This document shows positions 45,329-55,894 of a stretch of DNA of 64,000 bases, in pieces. A program made the translations under genes and the position numbers. Below the pieces are notes generated by a model that worked only from the letters and a program-made list of their open reading frames with translations, was not told where the DNA came from and searched no databases. The stretch is from the NCBI RefSeq assembly GCF_050908995.1, contig NC_135132.1, positions 677,001-741,000 of the forward strand, written 5' to 3'. This stretch comes from Andrena cerasifolii (taxonomy: Eukaryota; Arthropoda; Insecta; Hymenoptera; Andrenidae). Numbering within the stretch: position 1 is the stretch's first letter; each line of letters opens with the position of its first letter.

Positions 45329-46502
45329 GTGCGAGAAGGAGAAAGGGACTGGGAAGAGGTGGGAAAGAAAGAAGGGAGACAGGGAGCGGAAGGATCAAAA
45401 AACTAAGGGTGAAGGGAGAGAAAAGGGGAGCGACAGAACAAACGGAAGAAACGAAAAGCTGGAGGATAGCGTTCTGGAATGTAGCGGGGGTGGCAAACAA
45501 GGAGGTGGAATTTTGGAAGGGGGTAGGGGAATGGGAAGTAATAGTGCTTTTGGAGACATGGATAGAAGAAAAGGCATGGAACAGGATTAAGCACAGGCTG
45601 CCGACGGGATACAGGTGGAAGACGCAGTGGGCAAAGAGAAGGAATAAGAGGGAGAGAGCGATGGGAGGCATAGTGATAGGAGTGAGGGAAGAGATGGAAG
45701 TAGGACAGGAACGAGATCAGGGAGAAGAAGAAGGAATTTTGGTGGAAAGAATAAAGGCGGGGGAGGAGGAATGGATGGTGGTGGCAGTATACGTGAACGA
45801 GGACATGGAGAGGAAGCTGGAAAGGATCAGAGGATGGATGGAGGGGCAGAAGGAGGGAGAGAGGACAATAATAGGGGGGGGGGGGGACTTCAATGCGAGG
45901 ACAGGAACGCTAGGCGGCAGGATAGAGGGAGGAGAGGGGGAATAATGTCGAAAGATAGGAACGTAAATAGGGACGGAAGAAGTTTAGTAAAACTAATAGA
46001 TGAGACGGGGTGGGAAATCTTGAACGGGAACATAGAGGGGGACGAAGAGGGGGAATACACGTACACGGGGGGAAGAGGGGCAACGGTGATCGACTATGTG
46101 TTGGGGGATGAGAGGACGAGAATGGGGGTGGATAGGATGGAGATAGGGGACAGAGTGGAGTCAGATCACTACCCGATGGTGGTGACGATGAGGGAGGGAG
46201 GAGTGGGGGAGAGAAGAGGAAAAGTGAGGGAAAGAAAGGTAGGAGGAGGGCGGTGGTCGGCATGGATGAAAGAGGAGTTTATGAGGGGGGTGGAAGGAGT
46301 GGGCATAGAAGGGCAAGGGATACAGGAGGCGGTGAGTAAGATGGCAGAAAGGATTAAGGAGGTGATGAGGAAAGGGGAGGAGACGGGGGACAAGGAGATG
46401 AGGCGGAAGGAGGGGTGGTGGGACGGAGAAACCAGGGAAATGAAGAGGCAGGTGAGAAGAGGGCTAAGGAGATGGAGAGGGGGGGGCGAGGGAAGAGTAT
46501 AA
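45313..46502 (+). pseudogene. LINE-3 ORF2, AP-endonuclease domain (two frames)
   Basis: The frame from ATG 45313 carries RIAFWNVAGVANKE, VIVLLETWIEEKAW and, after AVYVNEDMER, GGDFNARTGTLGG. The rest of the domain continues in another frame: GNIEGDEEGEYTYTGGRGAT, VIDYVLGDERT and ESDHYPMVV, with the catalytic Asp-His intact. The frame changes at a 12-base poly-G run (about 45877-45888) and changes back before the reverse transcriptase, near a 7-base G run at about 46482-46488. Confidence 0.85.
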
Positions 46503-46575
46503 AAGGAAAAGGAGAGAGTACAAAGAACTGTGCGAGAGAAAAAAAGGGGAAGAGAGGGAGAGGCTGATAAGGGAG

Positions 46576-48680
46576 GTGGCGGAAGCGAAAACGGAAAACA
46601 AAGTATGGGAGATAGTGAACAGGGGAAGGAAAAAAAGGAAGCGGGTGGACGAAAAGATAAAGAGAGAGGAGTGGAAGAAATATTTCATGGGACTGCTAGG
46701 GGGAGTGGAAAACAGGGTAAGGATGGGAGGGGAGGGGAATAGGAGGAAGGGAGAGGAAGAAGGAATAAGCAAAGAGGAAATAAGAAAGGTATTGAGGAGA
46801 CTGAAGGAGGGAAAGGCGATGGTAGGGGACGGGATACCAAACGAAGCCTGGAAATTTGGCGGAGAGAAGGGGGCAGAGGCAGCATGGGAGATTTGCAGGA
46901 GGGTATGGGAGGGAGAAGGATGGCCGCAGGGGTGGAAGGAGGGGTTAATAGCGCCACTGGTGAAGAAGGGAAGGGGGACTGGGGTGCAGGACTACAGGGG
47001 AGTTACGCTTATGCCGACCCTGTATAAGGTGTATGCAGCGGTGCTAGGAGAGAGACTGGAACAGGAGGTGGAAGGGAAGGGGATGATCCCGGAAAATCAA
47101 GCAGGGTTCAGGAGAGGGAGAGGAACAGTGGACCAAATTTATGTGCTAAATCACATGATAGGGAAGCAAACCAGAAGGGGCAAGGGTAAACTGGCAGCGC
47201 TGTTCGTGGATCTGAAGGCTGCGTTCGACACGGTGGACAGGAGTAAATTATGGGAGGCAATGGAGAAGAGAGGGGTAAGGGAGGGGCTGAGGGAGAGGGT
47301 TAAGGAAATATATAGGGAGACAATTAGTAGAGTAAAGGTGGGAGGGGAGATGAGGGAGGAATTCTGTACATCGAAAGGTCTAAGGCAAGGGTGCCCGCTG
47401 AGCCCCATTCTGTTCAACCTGCTGATAGCGGATGTGGAGGAGGAGATAAATAAAGGGACTTGGGGAGGGGTGAGAATAGGAGGCAGGAGGATATGCTCCC
47501 TGGCATATGCGGACGACCTAGTGTTGCTGGCGGGAAAAGAGGAAGAGATGGAGAGTATGATCAGGCGTTTAGAAAGATACTTGGAGGGAAAGAACCTGGA
47601 GGTTAATGTGGCGAAGACAAAGGTGGTAAGGTTCAGAAAAGGGGGAGGGAGAGACAGAAAGGTGGAATGGAAATGGAAAGGAAGGGAGATTGAGGAGGTA
47701 AAGGAGTTTTAGTATTTAGGGTATGTGTTCAAGAAAAACGGGGGACATGAGGCGCACATACAGGACAGGGTGAAAAAGGCAGGGGTCGTAATGAGACAGG
47801 TCTGGGGAATTGGAAAAAGGAAGTTTGGAAAGGACTGGGGAAGGAGGATGTGGCTGTTCGATGCGCTGGTGTGGACGGTTTTGGGGTACGGGGCGGAGGT
47901 ATGGGGGTGGAAGGAGAGGGAGGAGGTAGAGAGGGTACAGGAAAGGTTCATAAGGTGGTCGTTGGGGGTAGATTGGAGGACGCCAGGATATATGGTGAGG
48001 GAGGAGACAAAGAGGGAAAAGCTGAGGACGTGGGCGGGGGGAAGGGCGTGGAGGTACGAAGAGAAGCCGAGCAGGGGAGAGGGAGGGGAGTTGGCCAGAC
48101 TATGTCTGAAAGAGGTGAAGGAGAGGGAGAGGGAGGAGGGGAGGGAGTTGTCAAAGTGGGAAATAGAGAGAAAGGAGTTTAGGATGGAGAGAGGAGGGAG
48201 TGAAGGTAACGAAAGGGAACGGGAAAGAGGGGGGTATGAAGAGATGGAGAAGGAAGACAGCAGGAGACAGGCAGAGGAGAGAAGGGAAAAAATAAGGGAG
48301 TCTAAATACAACAGGTGGTACAGGGAGATAGTGGCAAGGGGGATACCGAAATACCTGGCAGCGGGATGGAGTGAAGGGAGGTGCAGGAGGGTAGCAAGGT
48401 TTAGGCTGGGGAACGAAATGAGGGGGGGGGAGGTACTGGGAGAAGGAAGAGGAGATGCAGGATATGTGGGGGGGGGGAAGAAGAGACGTGGGAACACGTA
48501 TTAGAGAGATATGCAAGGGAAGAAGAGGGAGGGGAGAGAGGAATAGGGGAAATGATAAAGGAAATATTGGATGAACGAGGTAAGGGAGAGGAATGGATGA
48601 AGAGGTTAGTGGAAATGAGAGGGGAGGGGGAAGGAGGAACCGGGGAGAAAGGAGAGGGAAGGAGGGAGGGAGAAAGGAAC
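46576..48680 (+). pseudogene. LINE-3 ORF2, reverse transcriptase, thumb and zinc knuckle
   Basis: GKAMVGDGIPNEAWKFG, DYRGVTLMPTLYKVYAAVL, FVDLKAAFDTVDR (about 47203), RQGCPLSPILFN and YADDLVLL (about 47505) form a complete motif set with both catalytic Asp pairs. One TAG (about 47710) interrupts EVKEF-YLGYVFKKNGG; otherwise the frame is the same on both sides (46576-47712 and 47725-48504). The C-terminal knuckle CRICGGGEEETWEHVLERY is in another frame, shifted at a 9-base G run (48422-48430). No RNase H domain follows. Confidence 0.88.
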
Positions 48681-48682
48681 TA

Positions 48683-49060
48683 CAGTATTGTCTCGTTAGC
48701 GACTCGCTGGTCGGGACCGGCGTTGAGTCGGTATCGTGAACAGAACCCTAATTCCGAGTGTTCGTTTCTCGCTTCTTTCTGGCCGGAGGGGGGAGCGAGA
48801 TGGAACACTGCGTGCGCGGCGAGCGTGCGCGATGGTCGCAAGCGCAAAGGACAGAATGTCAGGCGTCCGAAAGACGGAGCGAGACAAAACATCAACGCGT
48901 CGTCGGTCTCGTACCGTCCTCGCTCGCTTTCAGTGCCTGTCGCTCGCTCTCGTTCCATCTCGCTCCAGCTTTCGCCGGGCAAGAGTGAGACAAAAGTGGT
49001 GGGGATAGCGAAGAGTCGGTATCGTGTACACAAAATCGAGTCGCTAACGAGGAAATACTG
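48683..49060 (+). mobile_element. CAGTATT..CTCGTTAGCG MITE, copy D, inside LINE-3
   Basis: The ends CAGTATTGTCTCGTTAGCGA and its inverse GAGGAAATACTG are flanked by TA. At 378 bp it is the shortest copy: the central hairpin and AT-rich body present in copies A-C are deleted, joining the two subterminal regions near 48846. Confidence 0.9.
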
Positions 49061-49388
49061 TAATGAATGAAAGGAGGAATGGAGTGAAAGAAAGGAAATG
49101 GAAGTCGAAGGCGGAGGAAAGGGGAGGAGACGAGAGCGGAGAAGGCTTAGTTTTAAGAGGCGAAAACGACAGGCGCGGGATAAATGGGAACAGAGTAAGC
49201 GCGTGGATAAAGAGCGGAGAGCGGCGAGCGAGAAAGCGGAGAGGGAGAGCGAGCGAGGCGAGTGCGACGAAAGTAGGATAAGGACTTAAGATAAGGATAG
49301 GATAAGATTAGGTTAAGGAAAATGTAAAGGAGACCTGTAACCCTAAGGGGAAGCAATAAACCACATACATAATAATGTATAAATAAAA

Positions 49389-50289
49389 TATAGTTTTCAA
49401 ACACATTTATGATTAATCATATATTGAATATATTTTACAAGCACAAAAAAGTATTGGCACACTCGTGAAAAACTTTGTGCTATGATATCCAAACATCTTC
49501 CTCTGCATAATAATGTACGGAAATATTGATTTTCAATTGTAAAAACAAATTCTTAAAATCAGCCAATATTTGTGTTCTGGTGAAGAATGAATGATTGTAA
49601 AACATTTTTATTAGTTATGTGTTATCAAAAATAGTTTCGAAAATAATATCCTATTTTCGTCAAACAATATACCTACATTCTATCGAAGAAGAGAAGTACA
49701 ACATAGGAATAAAGGAAATAGATATAAAGGAAAATAGCCGAGAACAGCAAAAGTAAGGTCACCTCGGTATAAACGGCAAAAACGCTAAAATAGCCGGCAT
49801 GGGCCACGGGTAGTGGGTCACTGCACTATTAAAAACTATATGTATATAACCGGTGAAAAGATTAAACATCGAAAAAATAAGTATTAACACCAGGAAAGGC
49901 TTCGTACAATCGAGCCGTCTAAGCTAACAGGCGTCAGTGTTTGGGGGCGTACGGGAAAATACGCCGCCGTTCTGAATGTGTTAAGAGATAAGAACTTAAT
50001 ATCTTATTCAAATTGTTTGAACATATATCTATGATAAGGTACATATTATAAAGAAACATTAACTTTGATGAATCTACATTGAAAAGCGATTATTATGAAG
50101 TATCTACTCATTTGCGTTTAAAAGATAAGATTAATCTCGCCACTTGGTACATGCACCTAACAGATTTTATCACATATAAAAATTCAAAGTTTTCTTATTA
50201 TAATTATTCCATGTACCATGAACTGAGTGCGTACTGCGTACGAAATGACTTAAGTACTTTTTAATGTTACTTTCGGGTTTGTTCGGGTT
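49389..50289. other. No gene seen
   Basis: AT-rich unique-looking DNA. The 61-codon frame at 50079-50264 has no recognisable domain. Confidence 0.45.
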
Positions 50290-50440
50290 TCTCTACATAT
50301 GTACATAGTATAAAATAAAGTCCCCGGTAGGCGTCTGTTTGTTCGCGCTAATCTCGAGAACCACTGGACGGACTGCGATGCAGCCCCCCCCCCCCATTGA
50401 GCATTCTCGAATTGACGGCGATAAGCTTTTAACCAAGATT

Positions 50441-51727
50441 TTATAACATTTCCTTGTGAACAACATTAATCGTTTTTCCTTCTGACGTCAACACGAAAAG
50501 ATTTTGTTCTGATGTGACACGCGAAAGCGCCACGTAAAGTTGCTCATGAGAAAAACATTCTCCACTTAGGTCAACTCCAGCCACGTTAAGTGTCTGACTC
50601 TGTGCTTTATTTATTGTCATGGCAAACCAGACTCTTATCGGGAATTGAATTCGTTTGAAATTAAAGGGGAAATCTGATGGAATCATTGGAATTCTCGGTA
50701 TTAAAATTATTTCTCCAGTACCACAGCAAGTTAAAATAGTAGCTTCAATCAGAAAGTGTTTCAAAGTTTTTATTTGCATCCCATTGCATAATTTCGGCGG
50801 GTTTAGATTACGTAACAATATAATAGGGGTCCCCACTTTCAAAGTCAGTTTGTGTAGTGTTTGAAAGATCATGGATTTCAGAATAAACGTTATCAATCAA
50901 CGTTATCAATCATGCTGACCGAAACACATAAATCATGATTGAGGTTAATTATCGATTAAATATACTATTATCTTCTGAAGATAAGAGTATTCTCATATTA
51001 ATTTTGAGTGCCAATTTTGTTTCATCCGGCCAAATGTAAGATCTTTTTAAAGAAGTGTTTACCGCGTCAGCTCTCGTTCCTCTCGCCACAACTGGTAAGA
51101 TTTGACGAAAATCTCCGGAGAACAAAATTGTGCAGCCACCCATAAGTGTGTTCATATTTCTTAGATCATGTATGGTCCTATCTAGGGCTTCCACCGAAGT
51201 TTTATGGGACATTGTAGCCTCATCCCAAACAATTAATAAACAGTTTCGAATTAATTTGGCGGCATTACTTTGTTTTGAAATATTACATACGCTTGTATCA
51301 TCATTACAAACTTTCAGAGGAAGTTTAAATGTCGTATGTGCCGTTCTTCTTCCACTTCCAAAAGAGTGGCTGCAATCCCAGATGATGCGACGGCAAGAGC
51401 AATATTACCACCAGACCACACTTTAGCGAGCAACAAATTAATCAAACATGTTTTACCTGTGCCTGCAGGGGCATCTAGGAAAAACATCTTACCCTCTTTG
51501 TTTGTTATGCTAAATATTCTGGTGTCATAAGCTTTTTTTGATCGGGGTTCAGACGGTGTTTTTTCTGAACGACGGTTTGTAAGAGCCGCGATTGATCATA
51601 TGGCATCTCCCTTAAGTAGTCACTACTGTTCAGCTGTAGGTTATTGTTATCTGGCAAAGGAAGTCCAAACTGTTTGATAGATTTGCTTGCAAGTGATTCT
51701 ACTATTCTGTTCACTTCAATCAACAGA
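50441..51727 (-). pseudogene. Helitron Pif1-like helicase domain, broken
   Basis: Reading from 51727: LNPDQKKLM, then Walker A as DAPAGTGKT (about 51440-51475), Walker B as IVWDEATMSH (about 51205-51240), GDFRQILPVV (about 51100), and a C-terminal frame (50896-50441) with GTPIILLRNLNPP, GVDLSGECFSHEQLYVALSR. These are the ordered motifs of the Pif1-family SF1 helicase fused to Helitron Rep. Frameshifts break it at about 51500, 51240 and 50920. Motifs are well preserved, so decay is moderate. Confidence 0.88.
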
Positions 51728-52057
51728 CAGTTTCCACTACCAATAGCGTATTATTCAGAAGATGCAAATGAATCCTGGCATAAACTTTATAGGAAAAATA
51801 TGATAATGCATTCACGACAAAATAGTCGAAAGAATAGAATGTTAGACGTTTTTAATCGAGCAATATACTTAACCGACCCGAAAATTTCAATTATGTTAAT
51901 AAACAATCGATTAAAGTTGTACGAACAAAATAATGAATCTGCAGAAATTAAAAAATTCGTTGATGAGAAGTAAGGTAAAAAGATTAAATACTTACCTTAA
52001 TTCATGTGCAAATGACAGCGACAATGACAGCGATACGTCAAGTGATCACGAGATGTA
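51728..52057 (+). pseudogene. C-terminal fragment of an unidentified insect repeat protein
   Basis: On the plus strand LPIAYYSEDANESWHKLYRK, MIMHSRQNSRKNRMLDVFNR and a C-terminal acidic tail (SCANDSDNDSDTSSDHEM then stop at about 52057) are readable with one frameshift near 51965. The pattern (P-AYxEDAxEAxxKxYxxxRxxHxRxxSRxxxxxDxFxRA) recurs in uncharacterised insect proteins linked to mobile elements, from memory of that family; I cannot name it. It lies head to head with the Helitron helicase at the insertion edge. Confidence 0.45.
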
Positions 52058-52199
52058 AAACATTCAATATTTTAAAATAAACATTAAAAATTCTTATTTT
52101 GCTTGTGTAATAATATATGAAAATACAATATACCTCCACACCAGTGGGTTATCAAATCATTTCAACGAAAAAATTATGATTCATTAGTTTATTTCACAA

Positions 52200-52679
52200 A
52201 AATCGATTTTTTTCAAAATCCTGAGGGAGTAGACAAATTTTGCGAACGGATTTGAAATCAGCGCGACAAAGTCTATGGGAAATGATGTACAACATGTCAA
52301 AAAAAAATTTTAACCGAACATGGTAATGGATAAAACATAATTTTATTGTAAAATTTCAAGTTTAACACAGATTTTCAAAGGTAAAAAACGTTTGTACCAT
52401 AATTTCATTAATTTTCCCATATTCTGTAATCTATCAGCTTTAATTTAAAAGCATCATCACTCTATCTCATTTCTATCAAAAGTTCTTTGTTTTTGAAACA
52501 AACTACCTCACTTTTGCCCAGTGCGCGGCGCGCCAGACGCCGCGCGGCACGCAAAAGTACGTGAAGCCGGATCGCGGCGGTCCTTCATGCAGGCCACTAC
52601 TTACAGATAGCGAGTTCGGGCTCCCATTTCTACGTCCACTCCACATGCTTTTTACACGATCCACCGCAGTGGTGTATTG
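52200..52679. repeat. Interspersed repeat (same family as 28205-28652)
   Basis: AAATCCTGAGGGAGTAGACA through AAGTCTATGGGAAATGATGT matches 28225-28310 and 61345-61415. The end GCGCGGCGCGCCAGACGCCG forms a GC-rich inverted repeat at about 52525-52550. It borders copy 2 of the duplicated block. Confidence 0.55.
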
Positions 52680-55365
52680 TGGGCCATTCCTTTTCGGAGT
52701 AACATTTCAGATTTAGATGAAACTTGGATATATTGTAGTCTTTAGGGATATATAGGCATATCTCGACGAATTTTTCAAAATGTCAAAAATTGTGGATCTT
52801 ACAGCTCTTTGAAATATAATGTTAACTTTTTTTCAAAAAATTATAACTGTTGAACTAACAAACTGATCAAAATGAGTATTTGGGTGCTTACAATGAAGAC
52901 ATAAGAGTACCTAATAAAAATTATTTCACGAAATTTTTTTTTTTAAATTTATTTTGCAATTGTTCTAAACAAATGCCATGATTTAATAGCGGGGCACTAT
53001 TTAAAAATTTGAAAAAGTAAGGGTATAGTCCTATTTGTCTCTTTTACGGACCCGTTTTGAGAAATATGGACACTTTAAAATTGGCCAAATGAAAATTAGC
53101 CGAATGTGACGCTGTGTCGCCCAGCACCGGCTCGACAAATTCAACCATATGGTATACAATGACTTTCAAGGCCACGCAAGGTTAGGAAGTAAAGAAATAG
53201 ATAGTTCCATATTGTAGTACGCACGGCTCAGCCAGACGAGCCGGTGCTAAGCGACGCGGCGTCACATTCAATTAATTTGCATGCGACCAATTTTAAAGTC
53301 TCCGCGTGTCTAAAAACGTGTCCGTAAAGAGCACAAGTAGCCCTATATCCTCATTTTTTTCAAAATTTTAAATAGTGTCCTGGTAGTATAAAATTGCATT
53401 TGTTGCGAACAATTTCAAAATAAATGGTCTAAAATTTTTTTTTTAAGTGTCGTAATTGTTATTAGGTACTCTTATTTCCCCACTGTAAGCACCCAAAAGC
53501 GCATTCTTATCTGTTTCTTAGTTCAACAGTTATAATTTAATGACAAAAAAGTCAATTTCCACAATTGTGAAATTTTTTAAAAACATATGACATACGTTTA
53601 TATATATCACTAAAGACTACAACATATTTCAGTTTCACCAAAATTCCAAATGGTAATTCGTAAGTAATAAAAGATTAAAAAGGATAGAGTGTTTCACGTA
53701 TTCATTAAATTCTGTCGCATCGAACCTCGGTTCGAAATTTAATTTGTACGATGTAAGTAGGTATAGGTATTCAGCGAACAGTATTCTCCGATGCTCGCGG
53801 TTGTTCGCGGTTACTTTGCCGCTGTCGATGGCTCGTAAAAGAGAAGGATAGAACGGGGGTCACTTACTTAGCGGAAGGGGAACACCTACAGGAGTGGCGG
53901 TAACGTATGCGTGAAGATGTTGCTGACGCACACATTACCACCACTCCTGTGGGTGTTCCTCTCCGCTAAATAAGTGGTCCTGCATAATGTTGCTGGCAAC
54001 CCTGCAGATACATAACAATTTTTCAATAACAATAAGGGCTTAACTTTTTTTACTTTTAGTTTTTTCTGCATAAACATTTTTTTTTTTCAAATATTGATAA
54101 CATTTTCCTAATCATAATGAGAGCAAACGTGATACAATGTCGAATTTTCTTTTCTCTCTGCTCAAATTCCTTTACACTGTGCCCTAGATTCACCAGCCCA
54201 TTGTGTTGTTATTTAAACTTCACGCTCTAAACAAAAACGTTTTCCTATTTTCAAAACATAGGTATTTGCTGAGTGAAATTAAAATAAGTCACATCTATTA
54301 TTTTATGTTGTTTTATTTTTTTAACCCTGTCTGCATTTTAAATATTATCTAAGGACTATTTAACTTAGGAGATAGGACCGTAAAGGTTTACAAAAAAGGT
54401 CAGGGAGTCAAATGTTGACTGATTTGGAGACTTATTCTTATTATATGTTCTATACAATAGTCGGAAGAATAAAAAAGAATAATAGTAAGAGCAATATTTC
54501 AAATAATTACTGTAACATCCATATTCTGAAAAGATGATATCAGTAAATCAATACTTCCAGTATTAGTAAAAAAGTTTCAATCTCTCTTTTTTTATTTCCA
54601 ATAATGTGGCCATATAATTATAACATAAATACGACAGCGATTTCAAGTGATGTAAGTGTTACTGTAAAAGCGTTAATTTAGTAAATGTATACAGTTCCCA
54701 GCAGTTCGTAGTCAATGTATGCCTAAAATGCATATAACCGTTAGGTTATTAATCTCTAATCGTACGAAAATGGACACATTGACTGCATCACGCTTTTACT
54801 GTGGCACATGTATCCAGCTAACTCTTCAGTTTTGCTATGATTCCACGTTGTCAGTCCTCTCGAGTAGGCGCCATCTCGTATCCACTACCTCAACTAAATT
54901 TGTCACGTGACTTGCTCTGTATTATCGCCAATATGGCGGAACTCGTATTTGGGAATGCATAAACATGCCCGAAACATGGGTTGGGGGCATACGTTGTTTG
55001 TCCTTATATGAGCTGATTTTGGACTGGGTGAGGTCTCATTCGACGGAGGAAGGTTCAATGCAGCCTGCTATGATCATCGTTTGAGTCACAAAACTCTTTT
55101 AGTGACCTAAAAATACTTGGATTCATGCGGGTGTATTTTGTCGACTTTTGCTCTACTTTCAACACTAATATTATTAGATATCAACACAATCTCGTTGAAC
55201 CATGACCAGAGCGGGCTGCATTGAACCTTCATCTTTCGAATGAGTCCCCGCCCAGCCCAAAATTTGCTCATATAAGGACAAACAACGTATGCCCCCAACC
55301 CATGTTTCGGGCCAGATTGTGTCGGTATACAGCGAGCTGCATTACCCGTGCCTACCCTCTTAACG
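52680..55365. repeat. 2.7-kb duplicated non-coding block, copy 2
   Basis: Same orientation and order as 33788-36530. Visible differences: loss of about 16 bp after GGGCCATTCC, loss of about 90 bp around the left arm of the cruciform hairpin (near 53850), many single-base changes, and no (CA)n tract at the right edge. The hairpins at about 52700-53650 and 55000-55290 are conserved. Confidence 0.85.
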
Positions 55366-55894
55366 CGCGTGACTACCACCACAGACGAGTGCTGTCTGTG
55401 CTACCAGTGTCGACAGCACATGTTTTGCCGAACTATTTCGCGTCTGTATTGAAAACAAAACGTGACTTACCACTTCTGTTGGTGGTTTCTGAAAGAAAAA
55501 TGTCTGCTGTATCGCATGTAGTAGTAAAATTTTCTCCTAGACCCTTAGTTTCTGAAATATATAGAAAGATATCTGCAAAAAATTGTGCATTTCGGGTGTC
55601 CTTTTCCCTTTGATCGTTGTATAAACATTTAAATGCTTATAATTCAATAATAACTTATATCGTTGTGTTCCCGTGGGTTCATAGAATAATTGGACAGATC
55701 ATGCAACCAAATAACCATTATTGTTTTAACCCAAAAGATGTTCAAAGTTGAAAATTTGCATTTTTTCAAAATCGAATTTCTCGAAAACAGAGGGTGCTGG
55801 CGATAAACGGTTTACGGATTCGTTTTCAGCGCACAAAAATCTATAAGAACCGGCTACTGAATGTTACAGAACAGAAAAAAAGTTTAATTTTGTT
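55366..55894. repeat. Repeat related, inverted, to 59985-60290
   Basis: CGTGACTTACCACTTCTGTT through TCCTTTTCCCTTTGATCG (55466-55616) is the inverse of about 59985-60145. It continues to the edge of the Helitron Rep sequence. No gene is called. Confidence 0.55.

Larger units (their letters stand above)
43985..49388 (+). mobile_element. Non-LTR retrotransposon (LINE-3 copy), nearly full length
   Basis: 5' region from about 43985, ORF1 (to 45328), ORF2 (45313-about 48680), then a MITE insertion (48683-49060) in the 3' end, and a tail ending AATAAACCACATACATAATAATGTATAAATAAAA near 49388 (shown in parts: AATAAACCACATAC, TGTATAAATAAAA). The sense strand is extremely purine-rich throughout the coding part. 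ORF1 and ORF2 overlap by 16 bases (ATG at 45313, ORF1 stop at 45326-45328). Confidence 0.88.

Noticed and set aside
43919..48516. Long minus-strand frames rich in Ser, Pro, Leu and Phe
   Set aside because: Antisense to LINE-3 for the same reason; no domain is recognisable in them.
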